The notes under the pieces: model-generated
Seen by the model: only the letters and a program-made list of their open reading frames with translations
The model's database searches: none
Told to the model about the DNA's origin: nothing
Translations under genes and position numbers: made by a program
NCBI GenBank assembly: GCA_002786715.1
Contig: PCTW01000084.1
Span: 293,663-357,662, forward strand
Direction of reading: 5' to 3'
DNA from: Bdellovibrio sp. CG22_combo_CG10-13_8_21_14_all_39_27
Lineage (GTDB): Bacteria > Bdellovibrionota > Bacteriovoracia > Bacteriovoracales > Bacteriovoracaceae
Length of the DNA stretch: 64,000 nucleotides
Shown: in pieces, positions 37,847-46,654 of the stretch
Position numbering within the stretch: the first letter of the stretch is position 1
Layout of the letters: each line of letters starts with the position of its first letter

Positions 37847-38721
37847 TTATATTTTTCAATAAAATGCAGAATTCGTTCATTGATGGTTTCTGGAAAATCC
37901 ACTTGAGGAACATGGCTTCCGTCTTTAACAATATAAAGCTCTGACTTTTCGAGATGATCGTGAAGAATTTTTTGTAGATAATTTGGAATGACTTGATCGT
38001 GATCTCCCCCGATGATGAGTGCAGGAGTTTTAATATTTTCTAAATGAGAAAGTATATTGTGTCGTTTCATTTCATCAAAAAGTTGGAAAAAAATCTCAGG
38101 TTGGAGTTCACTAATTTTTTTGACATAAATATCAATAAAATCTTTAGGAGCAGTCTTGGTATTAAAACCACCACGGAAAAGAAGTTCTTTTAAAATTGGA
38201 TTTTGCGGTGTGGCCTTCCAAATTTTTGCGAAAAACTCAGGAAAAGATTTAGCTCCAAATTTCAGATATGGCTCTACAATTTCCACATAATTTGAATCGA
38301 ACATGATGTCCTGTGGTGGTAGAACAGTTCCTGATATCAACACCATCTCTTCGATTAATTCGGGGTAGGATTTGGCAATCTCGAGTGTGACATTGACTCC
38401 CATGCTATGACCAAGCATGATAGCGGAATCGATTTTTAAGTGCTCCATTAGTTGGCGAATATCATCGGCCATACCTGCAAAGTGACAATCCGAAATATTG
38501 TCGCTTGAGCTTGAATCAAAATGGAAGCGATAGTCGTGAAGAATTATGTGATATCCGAGGTCATTGAAAAAAGGAATTTGGTATTTCCAATGCGCATTTG
38601 AACAAACCAGTCCGTAATTAAAGACGATAACTGGGCCGGTTAAATCAGAATCTGGACTAAAGTTCGTTTGGTAAGCAATATTGAAATGATCTTTTGTGGT
38701 AAAAAAACCCTTAGTTTTCAC
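37843..38721 (-). CDS. Alpha/beta-hydrolase fold protein
   Basis: A 292-residue soluble hydrolase. Nucleophile elbow GHSMGV (Ser about 104), acid GGDHDQ near 235 and catalytic His in DGSHVPQVD near 265 complete the triad. The oxyanion segment VFNYGLVCSNAHW is near 35-47. The substrate cannot be told from the sequence; esterase, lipase or haloperoxidase-like are options. The GTG start overlaps the FHA gene's end by 11 bases; its own end overlaps the convergent RelA/SpoT-like gene by 4 bases. Confidence 0.85.
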   Translation of the reverse strand: MKTKGFFTTKDHFNIAYQTNFSPDSDLTGPVIVFNYGLVCSNAHWKYQIPFFNDLGYHIILHDYRFHFDSSSSDNISDCHFAGMADDIRQLMEHLKIDSAIMLGHSMGVNVTLEIAKSYPELIEEMVLISGTVLPPQDIMFDSNYVEIVEPYLKFGAKSFPEFFAKIWKATPQNPILKELLFRGGFNTKTAPKDFIDIYVKKISELQPEIFFQLFDEMKRHNILSHLENIKTPALIIGGDHDQVIPNYLQKILHDHLEKSELYIVKDGSHVPQVDFPETINERILHFIEKYN

Positions 38722-39145
38722 GACTCATCCTCTCTTCTATTTCGATGAGCTCTGACTCAATTTTTTCAAGTAAATGATCTGATTCTGAGTCTTCTGTGAT
38801 CAGCTTTTTGTAAAGGACTTCCTTCGGTGTAAAAAGATTAGGAATCTGACTCTTTTCAAGTTGCTCAACAGAAAATAAATTGCGTCCAATTCTAATCTGA
38901 TCTCCAACTTTAATTTGACGAAGACCTTTTGTTCTTTTTCCATTCAAATGAAAAGTTACCGAATCACTTTTTGCAAAAAAACCTTTTTCATCTTCAAAAA
39001 TAAAAAGATGAATAGGGTGGAGTTCGTCATCATTGATTACGATATGACTCTTAGGGGAGCGACCAATTGAAATTGAATCTTGAAGAAAGCTGAAATGACT
39101 TCCTTGCATAAGATCGATGGTTTCAATAAGTTTTAATTTTATCAT
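38711..39145 (-). CDS. FHA-domain protein
   Basis: A 144-residue protein whose N-terminal ~95 residues form a forkhead-associated domain: GRSPKSHIVINDDELHPIHL contains the conserved Gly-Arg and Ser-x-x-His phosphothreonine-binding pattern, followed by LNGKRTKGLRQIKVGDQIRIG. A helical, charged C-terminus (about 110-144) follows. It probably recognises a phosphorylated partner. It is in an operon with the hydrolase. Confidence 0.85.
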   Translation of the reverse strand: MIKLKLIETIDLMQGSHFSFLQDSISIGRSPKSHIVINDDELHPIHLFIFEDEKGFFAKSDSVTFHLNGKRTKGLRQIKVGDQIRIGRNLFSVEQLEKSQIPNLFTPKEVLYKKLITEDSESDHLLEKIESELIEIEERMSREN

Positions 39146-39183
39146 GTGCTTATTTTAAACGGGTAAGGTAAAAAGAACAATCC

Positions 39184-41319
39184 TTAGATAGTTAATCGCA
39201 CAATGGGATCGTTACTATATTGCTGTACGGATTGTTGGACAAACTGTTGATTTGTTTCAAAAAGTTGAGTTGCATCTTCGCGGGCCATTTCGAGAAAACT
39301 AGAATGCTCGACAATATTAGCGATTCTTCTCTGATTTCCAACGCCTGACTGTTCTCTTCCTAAAAGATCTCCTTCGCCACGAATTTCGAGATCAGATTCA
39401 GCAATTTTAAATCCATCAGTTGTTTCTTCGATAATTTTCAGCCTTTCAAGGGAATCTTGCGAAATCTTCTTGTCGACAACCATGAAAAAGAAACCTGGTC
39501 GGTCACCTCTCCCTACCCGGCCGCGAAGCTGATGGAGAGAGCTCAGACCAAAGCGTTCTGGATTCAGCACCGCCATGACGGAGGCATTGGGAATATTAAT
39601 ACCGACTTCAACAACTGAGGTCGCAATTAAAATTTGGATTTCCTTGTTTGAAAAACGCTTAACAATTTCGCTTTTCTCATCTGATTTCATTTTGCCATGA
39701 AGGCCAGCAAGTTGAAGATCTGGGAAGTATTGGGCAAATCTTTCGAGTGAATGATTAAGATTGGTCATGTCCATCGCTTCGGATTCTTCGATCGCAGGCA
39801 CGACAATAAAGGCTTGTTCTCCCATTTCAATTCTGGTTTTTAAAAAGCTTAAAAATTGTTGAAAAGTTTCTCCCGTTACAATGCGCGATTTGATTCCTTT
39901 TCTTTGTGCGGGCATTGATTTGATTATGGAGAGATCCAAATCTCCATAAAAAGAAAGGGAAAGGGAACGAGGAATAGGAGTTGCCGTCATAATCAGGCAA
40001 TGCTCAGTTTTGGATTTAGCTGTGAGTTTGAGCCTTTGCTCAACTCCAAACTTGTGTTGTTCGTCAATTACTGTCATGCCCAGGTTTTTAAATTTTACAT
40101 CATCAACAATGAGGGCATGAGTTCCGATAGCAACAGAGATTTCACCGGATTTCAGTCGCTCCAAAAATTCATTTCGCTTTTTGCCTTTTAGTTGTCCGGT
40201 GATGAGGTGACATTTAATGCCAAGAGGTTCAAGGATTTGGAAAAAGGATTCCATGTGCTGTTGGGCCAGAGATTCAGTTGGACACATGTAGGCAAACTGA
40301 TAACCATTTCTTGCTAATAAGAAAGCAATGGCGATCGCGACTGCTGTTTTTCCAGAACCTACATCTCCCTGAACCAATCTCATCATTGAGTAGGCTTTAT
40401 CGAGATCAATAGAAATCTCTTGAATGACTTTCTTTTGGTCATCGGTGAGTTCAAAGGGAAAAAGTTTAAAGCACTTCTCAATTTGCTCTTGAGATATCTT
40501 TATTGGTTTAATTTTTTTATTTCTAATAATTGATCGACGTACGAGAAGTTTGATTTGCTCAATAAAAAATTCAAAATAAATCAGAGTATCTCTTGCTCTT
40601 ATTTTTTCTTCTGGAGTGGCATCAACCATGGCATGTAAAATTTGAAGAGATTTTTTATATCCAAGAAGATTTCTCTTTTCGAGAAGATTTGCTGGTACCA
40701 ATTCTGGAATTTGATCCCAATACTGTTCTGGGATTAGTGAAATCACTTGGCGAATTTGTTCAGGCTTCACTTTATTGAGAGTGGGGTATATCGGCTTGAG
40801 TGATTCAGACCTCTTTTTTAAGATATGAATTTCTTCTTCTGTGGGATCAGTTGAAATGATTTCAGGATTTACAATTTGCTTCCGGCCATTAAACAGACCG
40901 ACTTCACCATAGAAAAGAATGACATTAGCTTCGGCAAGCCTTGTAAGCTGAGAAGGGTAAAGATTGAAAAATTGGAGGTCGAGTGTATTTTGATCTTGGT
41001 TAAACTGATCGAGCACTCGAATGGTTGCATTGCTGAGATTGCCTTTCTTAAAACCTCGATTGGGCTTTTTGTCCACGTGATAGATTTTTCCAATTCCAAT
41101 AAATTTTGCACCGGGTGAAGCATAAGCGAATGAGTTTAAGCGTGGAACAACTTCGAAACGATAAGGAAATATCCATAAAAGATCTTCAATCTTCTTGATT
41201 CCAGCATTTGCAAGTTGAGACAAGAAACGCGGAGGCTTCCTTCCGAAAAGTTTGCTTAATTCAGTAGAGGCTTCTTTTTTAGATGAAGTTGATTGATTCA
41301 ATTTCGTACTCTTTGTCAC
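39184..41319 (-). CDS. recG: ATP-dependent DNA helicase RecG
   Basis: Branch-migration helicase that remodels stalled forks. It has an N-terminal wedge OB domain (about 60-190), then SF2 motifs: Walker A QGDVGSGKTAVA, DEQH box (VIDEQHKFGVEQR), motif III TATPIPRSL and motif VI QLRGRVGRGD, plus the RecG C-terminal signature DLEIRGEGDLLGREQSG. At 711 residues it is normal. The GTG start at 41319 lies inside greA (41-base overlap). A TTG at 41301 is an alternative. The catalytic assignment is firm. Confidence 0.96.
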   Translation of the reverse strand: MTKSTKLNQSTSSKKEASTELSKLFGRKPPRFLSQLANAGIKKIEDLLWIFPYRFEVVPRLNSFAYASPGAKFIGIGKIYHVDKKPNRGFKKGNLSNATIRVLDQFNQDQNTLDLQFFNLYPSQLTRLAEANVILFYGEVGLFNGRKQIVNPEIISTDPTEEEIHILKKRSESLKPIYPTLNKVKPEQIRQVISLIPEQYWDQIPELVPANLLEKRNLLGYKKSLQILHAMVDATPEEKIRARDTLIYFEFFIEQIKLLVRRSIIRNKKIKPIKISQEQIEKCFKLFPFELTDDQKKVIQEISIDLDKAYSMMRLVQGDVGSGKTAVAIAIAFLLARNGYQFAYMCPTESLAQQHMESFFQILEPLGIKCHLITGQLKGKKRNEFLERLKSGEISVAIGTHALIVDDVKFKNLGMTVIDEQHKFGVEQRLKLTAKSKTEHCLIMTATPIPRSLSLSFYGDLDLSIIKSMPAQRKGIKSRIVTGETFQQFLSFLKTRIEMGEQAFIVVPAIEESEAMDMTNLNHSLERFAQYFPDLQLAGLHGKMKSDEKSEIVKRFSNKEIQILIATSVVEVGINIPNASVMAVLNPERFGLSSLHQLRGRVGRGDRPGFFFMVVDKKISQDSLERLKIIEETTDGFKIAESDLEIRGEGDLLGREQSGVGNQRRIANIVEHSSFLEMAREDATQLFETNQQFVQQSVQQYSNDPIVRLTI

Positions 41320-41755
41320 CTCTTGGGGCTTTTACAATGACGATGTCGCCAACTTCGCGACCAATCAAAGCTTTACCAAGTGGACTTGTATAAGAAATTT
41401 TTTTATTTTTCGTATCAGATTCTTCTTCGCCGACAATTTGATATTTCACAGACTCATCTGTTTCCTGATCAATGAGAACAACGGTTGCGCCAAAAACAAT
41501 TTTGCTACTTTTGGTCTTTGAGACATCGACAATCTTTGACTTGGCTATGACTGATTGAAGTTGGGCTATTCTTCCCTCGACGTGACCTTGTTTTTCTTTG
41601 GCCGCATGATATTCAGCATTTTCTTTGAGATCACCTAATTCTCTAGCTTCGGCTATGCTAATTCTCAAAGCTTCTCTCTCAACTTTAATAAGATGTTCAA
41701 GCTCAGCTTGAATTTTTTCATAACCACTTTGGGTAATTGGTGAATCATTAGACAT
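41279..41755 (-). CDS. greA: Transcription elongation factor GreA
   Basis: Stimulates RNA cleavage by backtracked RNA polymerase. N-terminal coiled coil (about residues 1-78: GYEKIQAELEHLI, EARELGDLKENAEYHAAK with the acidic tip) and C-terminal FKBP-like domain (ISYTSPLGKALIGREVGD). The length is 158 residues. It overlaps recG by 41 bases; the zinc-ribbon gene ends 9 bases upstream. Confidence 0.96.
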   Translation of the reverse strand: MSNDSPITQSGYEKIQAELEHLIKVEREALRISIAEARELGDLKENAEYHAAKEKQGHVEGRIAQLQSVIAKSKIVDVSKTKSSKIVFGATVVLIDQETDESVKYQIVGEEESDTKNKKISYTSPLGKALIGREVGDIVIVKAPRGDKEYEIESINFI

Positions 41756-41763
41756 GGGGACCT

Positions 41764-42051
41764 CTATTTTTTAAAAAGGGCATCAGCTGCGCTTAATATA
41801 TTGTTTTTTTCTTCGTGAACATCTGAGTTTGTGGTTAGCTTAAAAAATTCACAAAAATTATTTTTTTCTTTATCGACAATTCTTTGAGCAACAGGCTCTT
41901 TGCATTCATTGTAGGACTTGGGTTCATAAAAAAAACACATTTTACAACAGTGGATATTAGAGAAGCATTTCGGACACTCTTCTTGTCGCGAAACTTTACT
42001 CGACGTTGTTAGATCTAAAGTGGTTTGACACTTATAACAACGAATATCCAT
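41764..42051 (-). CDS. Small cysteine-rich zinc-ribbon-like protein
   Basis: A 95-residue protein with CYKC near the start, CPKC, then CCKMC and two further Cys, consistent with one or two zinc sites. The segment CKMCFFYEPKSYNEC resembles a short family of zinc-binding proteins of unknown function. The ATG at 42051 shares its A with the TGA of the upstream gene (TGATG). It ends 9 bases before greA, so it is probably co-transcribed with greA-recG. Confidence 0.65.
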   Translation of the reverse strand: MDIRCYKCQTTLDLTTSSKVSRQEECPKCFSNIHCCKMCFFYEPKSYNECKEPVAQRIVDKEKNNFCEFFKLTTNSDVHEEKNNILSAADALFKK

Positions 42052-42548
42052 CAAAACCCCCAGCTCTTATTGAGTAAAACACCCTGATTATTTTGATTAT
42101 TAGTATCTGATTTAAAGAGATAAATCTTGGGAAAATTGCGTTTGTTGTATTCTTCTACGGCAGAAAGCAGATTTTTTTCGTTGCTGGCCTCAAGGGTTCT
42201 GGCCACGAGAAAGTTGATGGCGATTAGCGTTATTCCTCCTACGAGTAAGGTTTGTCTGTTGTTTGAAGCGTCGTTGGTGAGGAGTCCTGCGATCGTAAGG
42301 CCTGTTCCAACTGTTCCCAAAAGAGCATTTTGCCATCTCATTTTCAATTGATCTTGGTAAGTGGTCAAAAATTTAGAAGCTTCCGCATCTTTAGCAAGAT
42401 AGGGACGAAGCCCTTCACCCTTTTGAGTCGAACTCGAATCAATCAAAACTGATTGACCGCCAATTTCTGCAACGCGACTACAAATTTCAGCAGCATGACT
42501 AATGCTGGTGGCACAAAGGCAAAAAAGAAGTAAAATTTTTGAAAACAT
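42051..42548 (-). CDS. Exported protein of unknown function
   Basis: A 165-residue protein with a signal peptide (about residues 1-19, ending SISHA) and an internal pair of hydrophobic helices (about 77-118, GTVGTGLTIAGLL and TLLVGGITLIAINFLV). That suggests an inner-membrane protein with a periplasmic N-terminal part. No motif is recognised. It heads the operon with the zinc-ribbon gene, greA and recG and is divergent from the UbiB-family gene. Confidence 0.55.
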   Translation of the reverse strand: MFSKILLLFCLCATSISHAAEICSRVAEIGGQSVLIDSSSTQKGEGLRPYLAKDAEASKFLTTYQDQLKMRWQNALLGTVGTGLTIAGLLTNDASNNRQTLLVGGITLIAINFLVARTLEASNEKNLLSAVEEYNKRNFPKIYLFKSDTNNQNNQGVLLNKSWGF

Positions 42549-42608
42549 ATCGGAAGACTATAACAGAAATGGTTTTCTTTAACCAGTTAACGCGGAGCTA
42601 GTTTTAGC

Positions 42609-44321
42609 ATGGATGTTATACGGGCAGGCCTTGGAATCACTCGAACTATAAGAAACGTCAATCGATTGAAAGAAATCGTGCTGATTTTTGCGAAACATGG
42701 GCTCGATGAGTTTATTACTTTTGGGGTCACCAGCAAAATTCCTAATTTCGTTCTTCCGAAGTCTAAAAAAGCGATCAAAGATGAACTTAGCGAGAGACCT
42801 GAACGCGACTGGGGTGAAATCCTAGGACTGAGACTGCGCCAAAGCTTTGAAGAATTGGGACCGGCGTTTATCAAGTTTGGACAACTTTTATCAACTCGTG
42901 ATGATGTTTTTGATTCTGCTTTTACTGATCAAATGAAAATTTTGCGCGACAAAGTAAAGCCTATCCCATTTGAAGAAATGAGAGCAGAGGTTGAACGTCG
43001 ACTTGGTAATAAAATTGAAGATGTTTTTGAAAGCATTGATCCCATGCCTATTGGTACCGCTTCGATTGGAATTGTTTTCAAAGGCGTTCTGAAAAATGGC
43101 GACAAGGTCGTTCTAAAAGTGAGACGACCTGGTATCGAAAGAGTTATTGATACTGATTTTTCAATTTTATCTTATATTTTTATCCAAGGTGAAAAGGTTT
43201 CGGAAGAGTTGAGGTCATTGGGAATTTCTCGAGTCTTAAGAGATTTTTCTATCAGTATTCAAAATGAATTAAATTTTAATATTGAAGCCTTAAACTCAAA
43301 GCGATTGGCCAAGGTATTATCTCAATATGATGACAGCGATATCTTTCACTTACCCAAAATTTATGACGAGTTTAGTTCAGAAGATTTACTTGTTATGGAA
43401 CTCATGGATGGAGTACCTTTTTCCGATAATGCCGGAATCTCAAGTCGCTTGTCTGAACTTGAACCGAAGTTCCAAGAAGCTCTTAAGATTTTATTAAAAG
43501 GTTTTTTAAGAGATGGGATTTTTCATGCTGACCTCCACGGAGGAAATTTCTTTTTGTTGCCAAATAATCAAATTGGTCTGATTGATTTTGGGCTTTTGGG
43601 TTCATTAACTCCAAAGTCTCGCAAAAATTTAATGGCACTGCTTTTTGCTCTCATTAATTTTGATTTTGAAAAAGTTGTCTACGAATTTTTGGATGTTGCC
43701 GAGTATGAAAAGATTCCAGATATTGAAATGCTTATAAATGATGTCCGCGATTCTCTTAGTCCTTTTGTAGGCCTTACTCTTCAACAAATTAGTTTTAGCG
43801 CTTTATTGAAGTCAACCATGATGACTTTAAAAGATCACTCTCTCTTTTTACCAAGAGAATGGTTTATCGTCTTTAGAGCCTTGATAACTCTAGAAGGCGT
43901 GGGCAAGTCAATTGGTGTCGATACAGATATTTTAACTTTGGTTGAGGGGGATCTCAAAAAAATTATTCAACAAAGTATCAGTAAAGAAGAAGTGATTGAA
44001 GAATCTCTTTGGGCATTAAAAGATGTGGTTTCAGCATCTCGTTCTATTCCTCGCCATTTAAAGTGGTACATGCGAGAACTTTCCAAAAATGGCTATGCCG
44101 TTGAACTCAAGCATAATAATCTTGAAGGACTTTCAAATTCAATTAAGAGCGGTCTTGTTTTTATTGGTTACTCAGTGATGGCCTGTACATTCACTTTTAC
44201 AGGTGTTCGTTTTGTCAGTGAAAGCGTTGGATCGTTAGCGGATATCCCAAAGATTTCTTGGCTTTTCTGGTTTATGGCCATGGCTGCCTTTTTTAAGGCC
44301 ATGCGTTCACAAAGAAATTAA
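42609..44321 (+). CDS. ABC1/UbiB-family atypical kinase
   Basis: A 570-residue protein with the UbiB signature KxGQ motif (FIKFGQLLSTRDDVF), the A-rich nucleotide loop replaced by PIGTASIGIVFKG, the invariant Lys (VVLKVRRPG), the catalytic loop HADLHGGN and the DFG motif (LIDFGLLG). Two C-terminal hydrophobic helices (about 518-565) anchor it to the membrane as in UbiB/AarF. Family members support ubiquinone or other isoprenoid-lipid biosynthesis; the exact role here is inferred. UbiB is the usual name, but no ubi genes lie nearby. Confidence 0.88.
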   Translation: MDVIRAGLGITRTIRNVNRLKEIVLIFAKHGLDEFITFGVTSKIPNFVLPKSKKAIKDELSERPERDWGEILGLRLRQSFEELGPAFIKFGQLLSTRDDVFDSAFTDQMKILRDKVKPIPFEEMRAEVERRLGNKIEDVFESIDPMPIGTASIGIVFKGVLKNGDKVVLKVRRPGIERVIDTDFSILSYIFIQGEKVSEELRSLGISRVLRDFSISIQNELNFNIEALNSKRLAKVLSQYDDSDIFHLPKIYDEFSSEDLLVMELMDGVPFSDNAGISSRLSELEPKFQEALKILLKGFLRDGIFHADLHGGNFFLLPNNQIGLIDFGLLGSLTPKSRKNLMALLFALINFDFEKVVYEFLDVAEYEKIPDIEMLINDVRDSLSPFVGLTLQQISFSALLKSTMMTLKDHSLFLPREWFIVFRALITLEGVGKSIGVDTDILTLVEGDLKKIIQQSISKEEVIEESLWALKDVVSASRSIPRHLKWYMRELSKNGYAVELKHNNLEGLSNSIKSGLVFIGYSVMACTFTFTGVRFVSESVGSLADIPKISWLFWFMAMAAFFKAMRSQRN

Positions 44322-45313
44322 ACGCTATCAATTCCAGACACAAAGAGGGGAGGGACTAGCCCATTAAACTCTTCAATTTTGCCTGGCCCCCATATGCCTT
44401 TGAGAAATTCATTTTGATTGATGTTAAAAAACTGATTATCAAAAGCAATTTCAATTGTCTTATTTTGAATGGACAATACTTTTATTTTTCCACCTGATAT
44501 TTCTTCGATCATTTTTTTAAAATGGTCAGTAGGATGAATGCGCACGAGTGCCGCATAAAGAACCTCATCATTTTCGACGTTCTCATTAACAAATCCATTC
44601 CAAATGATTTTTGAATAATTTTTAAATGAATCCACTGAGGCTGGAGGATGAAATTCGTAGAGTATATTCTGAAGGTCGAGCCCTTTTTCTCCAAAGGCAA
44701 AGCAATCCTTGTTTTTGAATATCTTTATAGAAGGATGAGTCCAAATGTTTTTCCAATCTTCCTCGGTTCGATGAATGGTCACTATCTGTTGATGATAATG
44801 TTGATAACTTTGAATAATAAGTTTTTTGTCATCAACAGAGAGTTTATAGTCGTCTTCTAACTTAGTTTGAGAGGTCGGCTTAATTTGTTGAATTATTCCA
44901 CATTCATAGAAGTGAAATTTCTCATACGTTGAATCAAGCCCACTCCACAAGAGGGAGAGTGCGTATTGATTATCAATGAGTCTTTGCAGGTCATTAAAAA
45001 AGAATCCAAAAATTCCTTTCCCTTGATACTGAGGTGAAACACAAATTCCACCCCACATTAATATGGGATACTTTTTATCTTTATATATTAAATCTCGAGG
45101 AAGGCATCCAATGTGAGCGATCACTTTGTCGTTGTCAGTTAGAATAAAAAGATTTCGATAATTTTTTTGATTAAAGAGCAGAGAAAAATCGTTCTTAAAT
45201 TTATATTTTGGATCTTGATAACCAAAACAACCTTCTATTAAAGAGAGAGTTTCTTCAACTAAGTCTTGTCTTTCTTGAAGTGAGCTAATCTTGTATTGGT
45301 TTTCTTCATTCAT
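44318..45313 (-). CDS. GNAT-family N-acetyltransferase
   Basis: A 331-residue protein whose N-terminal ~150 residues carry the acetyl-CoA-binding GNAT core (MWGGICVSPQYQGKGIFGFFF, with the Q/RxxGxG/A-type loop). A C-terminal ~170-residue domain of unknown kind follows, with beta strands and no clear motif. The substrate is unknown. Its end overlaps the convergent UbiB-family gene by 4 bases. Confidence 0.75.
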   Translation of the reverse strand: MNEENQYKISSLQERQDLVEETLSLIEGCFGYQDPKYKFKNDFSLLFNQKNYRNLFILTDNDKVIAHIGCLPRDLIYKDKKYPILMWGGICVSPQYQGKGIFGFFFNDLQRLIDNQYALSLLWSGLDSTYEKFHFYECGIIQQIKPTSQTKLEDDYKLSVDDKKLIIQSYQHYHQQIVTIHRTEEDWKNIWTHPSIKIFKNKDCFAFGEKGLDLQNILYEFHPPASVDSFKNYSKIIWNGFVNENVENDEVLYAALVRIHPTDHFKKMIEEISGGKIKVLSIQNKTIEIAFDNQFFNINQNEFLKGIWGPGKIEEFNGLVPPLFVSGIDSV

Positions 45314-45572
45314 ATCCTTTTATTTTACTTTGCTCTGGGATGAAAGACTAAGTTTCTTTAAACCTGAACGATTCACTCGGAATCATAAGTCTTTAAAATG
45401 ACAACAGTGAGAAGATTGTCAGAGGTAGATCTTGCCGATGAAAGAGATTCTTTAGCTTTTTTTTACGCCCTTTAAGAAATAGTTCGATGAGTAACTTGAA
45501 GGAATAGTGGCCACATCACTATTCTCTGGTGTGCAGGATGCCCATCAGTACCCGTAATCAAGGAGGATTCAA
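45314..45572 (+). promoter_or_regulatory. Flagellin leader region
   Basis: A 259-base gap before the first flagellin. It holds GCCGATGA (45434-45441), which matches the flagellar sigma-28 -10 element, but no TAAA -35 at the proper distance. A small inverted repeat ATAGTG/CACTAT lies at about 45505-45523, and a strong AAGGAGG ribosome site just before the ATG. I cannot name the promoter with certainty. Confidence 0.35.
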
Positions 45573-46421
45573 ATGGGACTTCGTATTAACACAAACGTGG
45601 CTTCACTCAATGCCCAAAGGAATTTGAGGGGAACCCGTCTCGCGATGAATCAATCGCTGGAAAAACTTTCATCAGGACAACGTATCAACAGAGCAGGTGA
45701 CGATGCCGCCGGTTTGGCCATCTCAGAAAACCTGAAAGCTCAAGTGAGAGGCTTGAAGCAAGCTGAAAGAAACGCCGAGGACGGTATTTCATTGGTTCAG
45801 ATTGCAGAAGGTGCACTCGCAGAAGTTTCAAACATCTTAATTCGTTTACGAGAACTATCAGTGCAAGCAGCTTCTGATACTATCGGGCCGACAGAACGTA
45901 AGTTCTTGAACGTCGAATTCGAACAGCTGACTTCGGAAGTAGATCGTATTGCGAACTCAACCGAATTCAACAGAGTACCACTCTTAAATGGTACTGGTGC
46001 GGTATTCGATATCCAAATTGGTACACGCAATGATCCTATAAGTGACCGACTGACATTTGATGCCTCAAGCGCCGACGTTAACGTTGCAGCTTTAGGTCTC
46101 AACTTGGCCTCAGTTGCTGACAAGATCTCTGCACAAAACTCACTTTCAGCTATCGATCAGGCGATTATCTCTGTATCTGGTATTAGAGCGGACTTTGGTG
46201 CTCTCCAAAACAGACTTCAATCAACTGTGAATAACATTGCTGTGAGTGTTGAAAACTTATCTGCTGCTAATTCACGAGTGCGTGACACGGACGTTGCTTC
46301 TGAAACTGCTGAATTGACAAGAAATAACATTCTGATGACCGCTGGTACATCAGTGTTAGCTCAAGCCAACTCTGCAACAAAGAATGCATTGACCTTGATC
46401 CAAGCTGCATCACAAATGTAA
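45573..46421 (+). CDS. fliC: Flagellin (first of a tandem pair)
   Basis: Structural subunit of the flagellar filament. The N-terminal D0/D1 helix (INTNVASLNAQRNLRGTR, LEKLSSGQRINRAGDDAAG) and C-terminal D1/D0 helix (LSAANSRVRDTDVASETAEL, SVLAQANSATKNALTLIQ) are fully conserved. The variable central domain is very short (282 residues in total), as in other small flagellins. It is about 60% like the second flagellin at the ends. The C-terminal Phe/Leu-rich assembly end is replaced by QAASQM. Confidence 0.95.
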   Translation: MGLRINTNVASLNAQRNLRGTRLAMNQSLEKLSSGQRINRAGDDAAGLAISENLKAQVRGLKQAERNAEDGISLVQIAEGALAEVSNILIRLRELSVQAASDTIGPTERKFLNVEFEQLTSEVDRIANSTEFNRVPLLNGTGAVFDIQIGTRNDPISDRLTFDASSADVNVAALGLNLASVADKISAQNSLSAIDQAIISVSGIRADFGALQNRLQSTVNNIAVSVENLSAANSRVRDTDVASETAELTRNNILMTAGTSVLAQANSATKNALTLIQAASQM

Positions 46422-46439
46422 TAGTGAATTAATAGGAGA

Positions 46440-46478
46440 ATGATTATGACAACGAATACAAAAGCTACAACTGGATAA
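46440..46478 (+). CDS. Possible 10-12-codon minicistron after the first flagellin
   Basis: The gap between the flagellins begins with AGGAG followed by ATGATTATG and a short frame ending in TAA (encoded peptide MIMTTNTKATTG, or from the second ATG MTTNTKATTG). The ribosome site has proper spacing to the second ATG. No homology can be claimed for such a short peptide. Confidence 0.3.
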   Translation: MIMTTNTKATTG

Positions 46479-46632
46479 CGACTTTAGACAACTATCTAAC
46501 CTGCAATAGTGTGTTGTCGTGAATGATTCCTAAAAAATGGGCTTAGAGGATTGTTCCGATACTAAAGAAGTGGATTTTATAAACAGGTTTAACTTGAACA
46601 GTATGTTTGAGTAACAATTACAGGAGGTAATT

Positions 46633-46653
46633 ATGATGTCGACAGGAGATTAA
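46633..46653 (+). CDS. Six-codon minicistron immediately before the second flagellin
   Basis: A strong AGGAGG (46622-46627) precedes ATGATG and a frame encoding only MMSTGD, whose TAA ends one base before the flagellin ATG. The flagellin's own AGGAG lies inside this minicistron. This looks like a translational-coupling leader rather than a functional peptide. Confidence 0.35.
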   Translation: MMSTGD

Positions 46654-46654
46654 T

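Noticed and set aside
45434-45441. Sigma-28 flagellin promoter
   Set aside because: The GCCGATGA -10-like box is convincing, but no TAAA element stands at the required distance; kept only as a possible leader feature.
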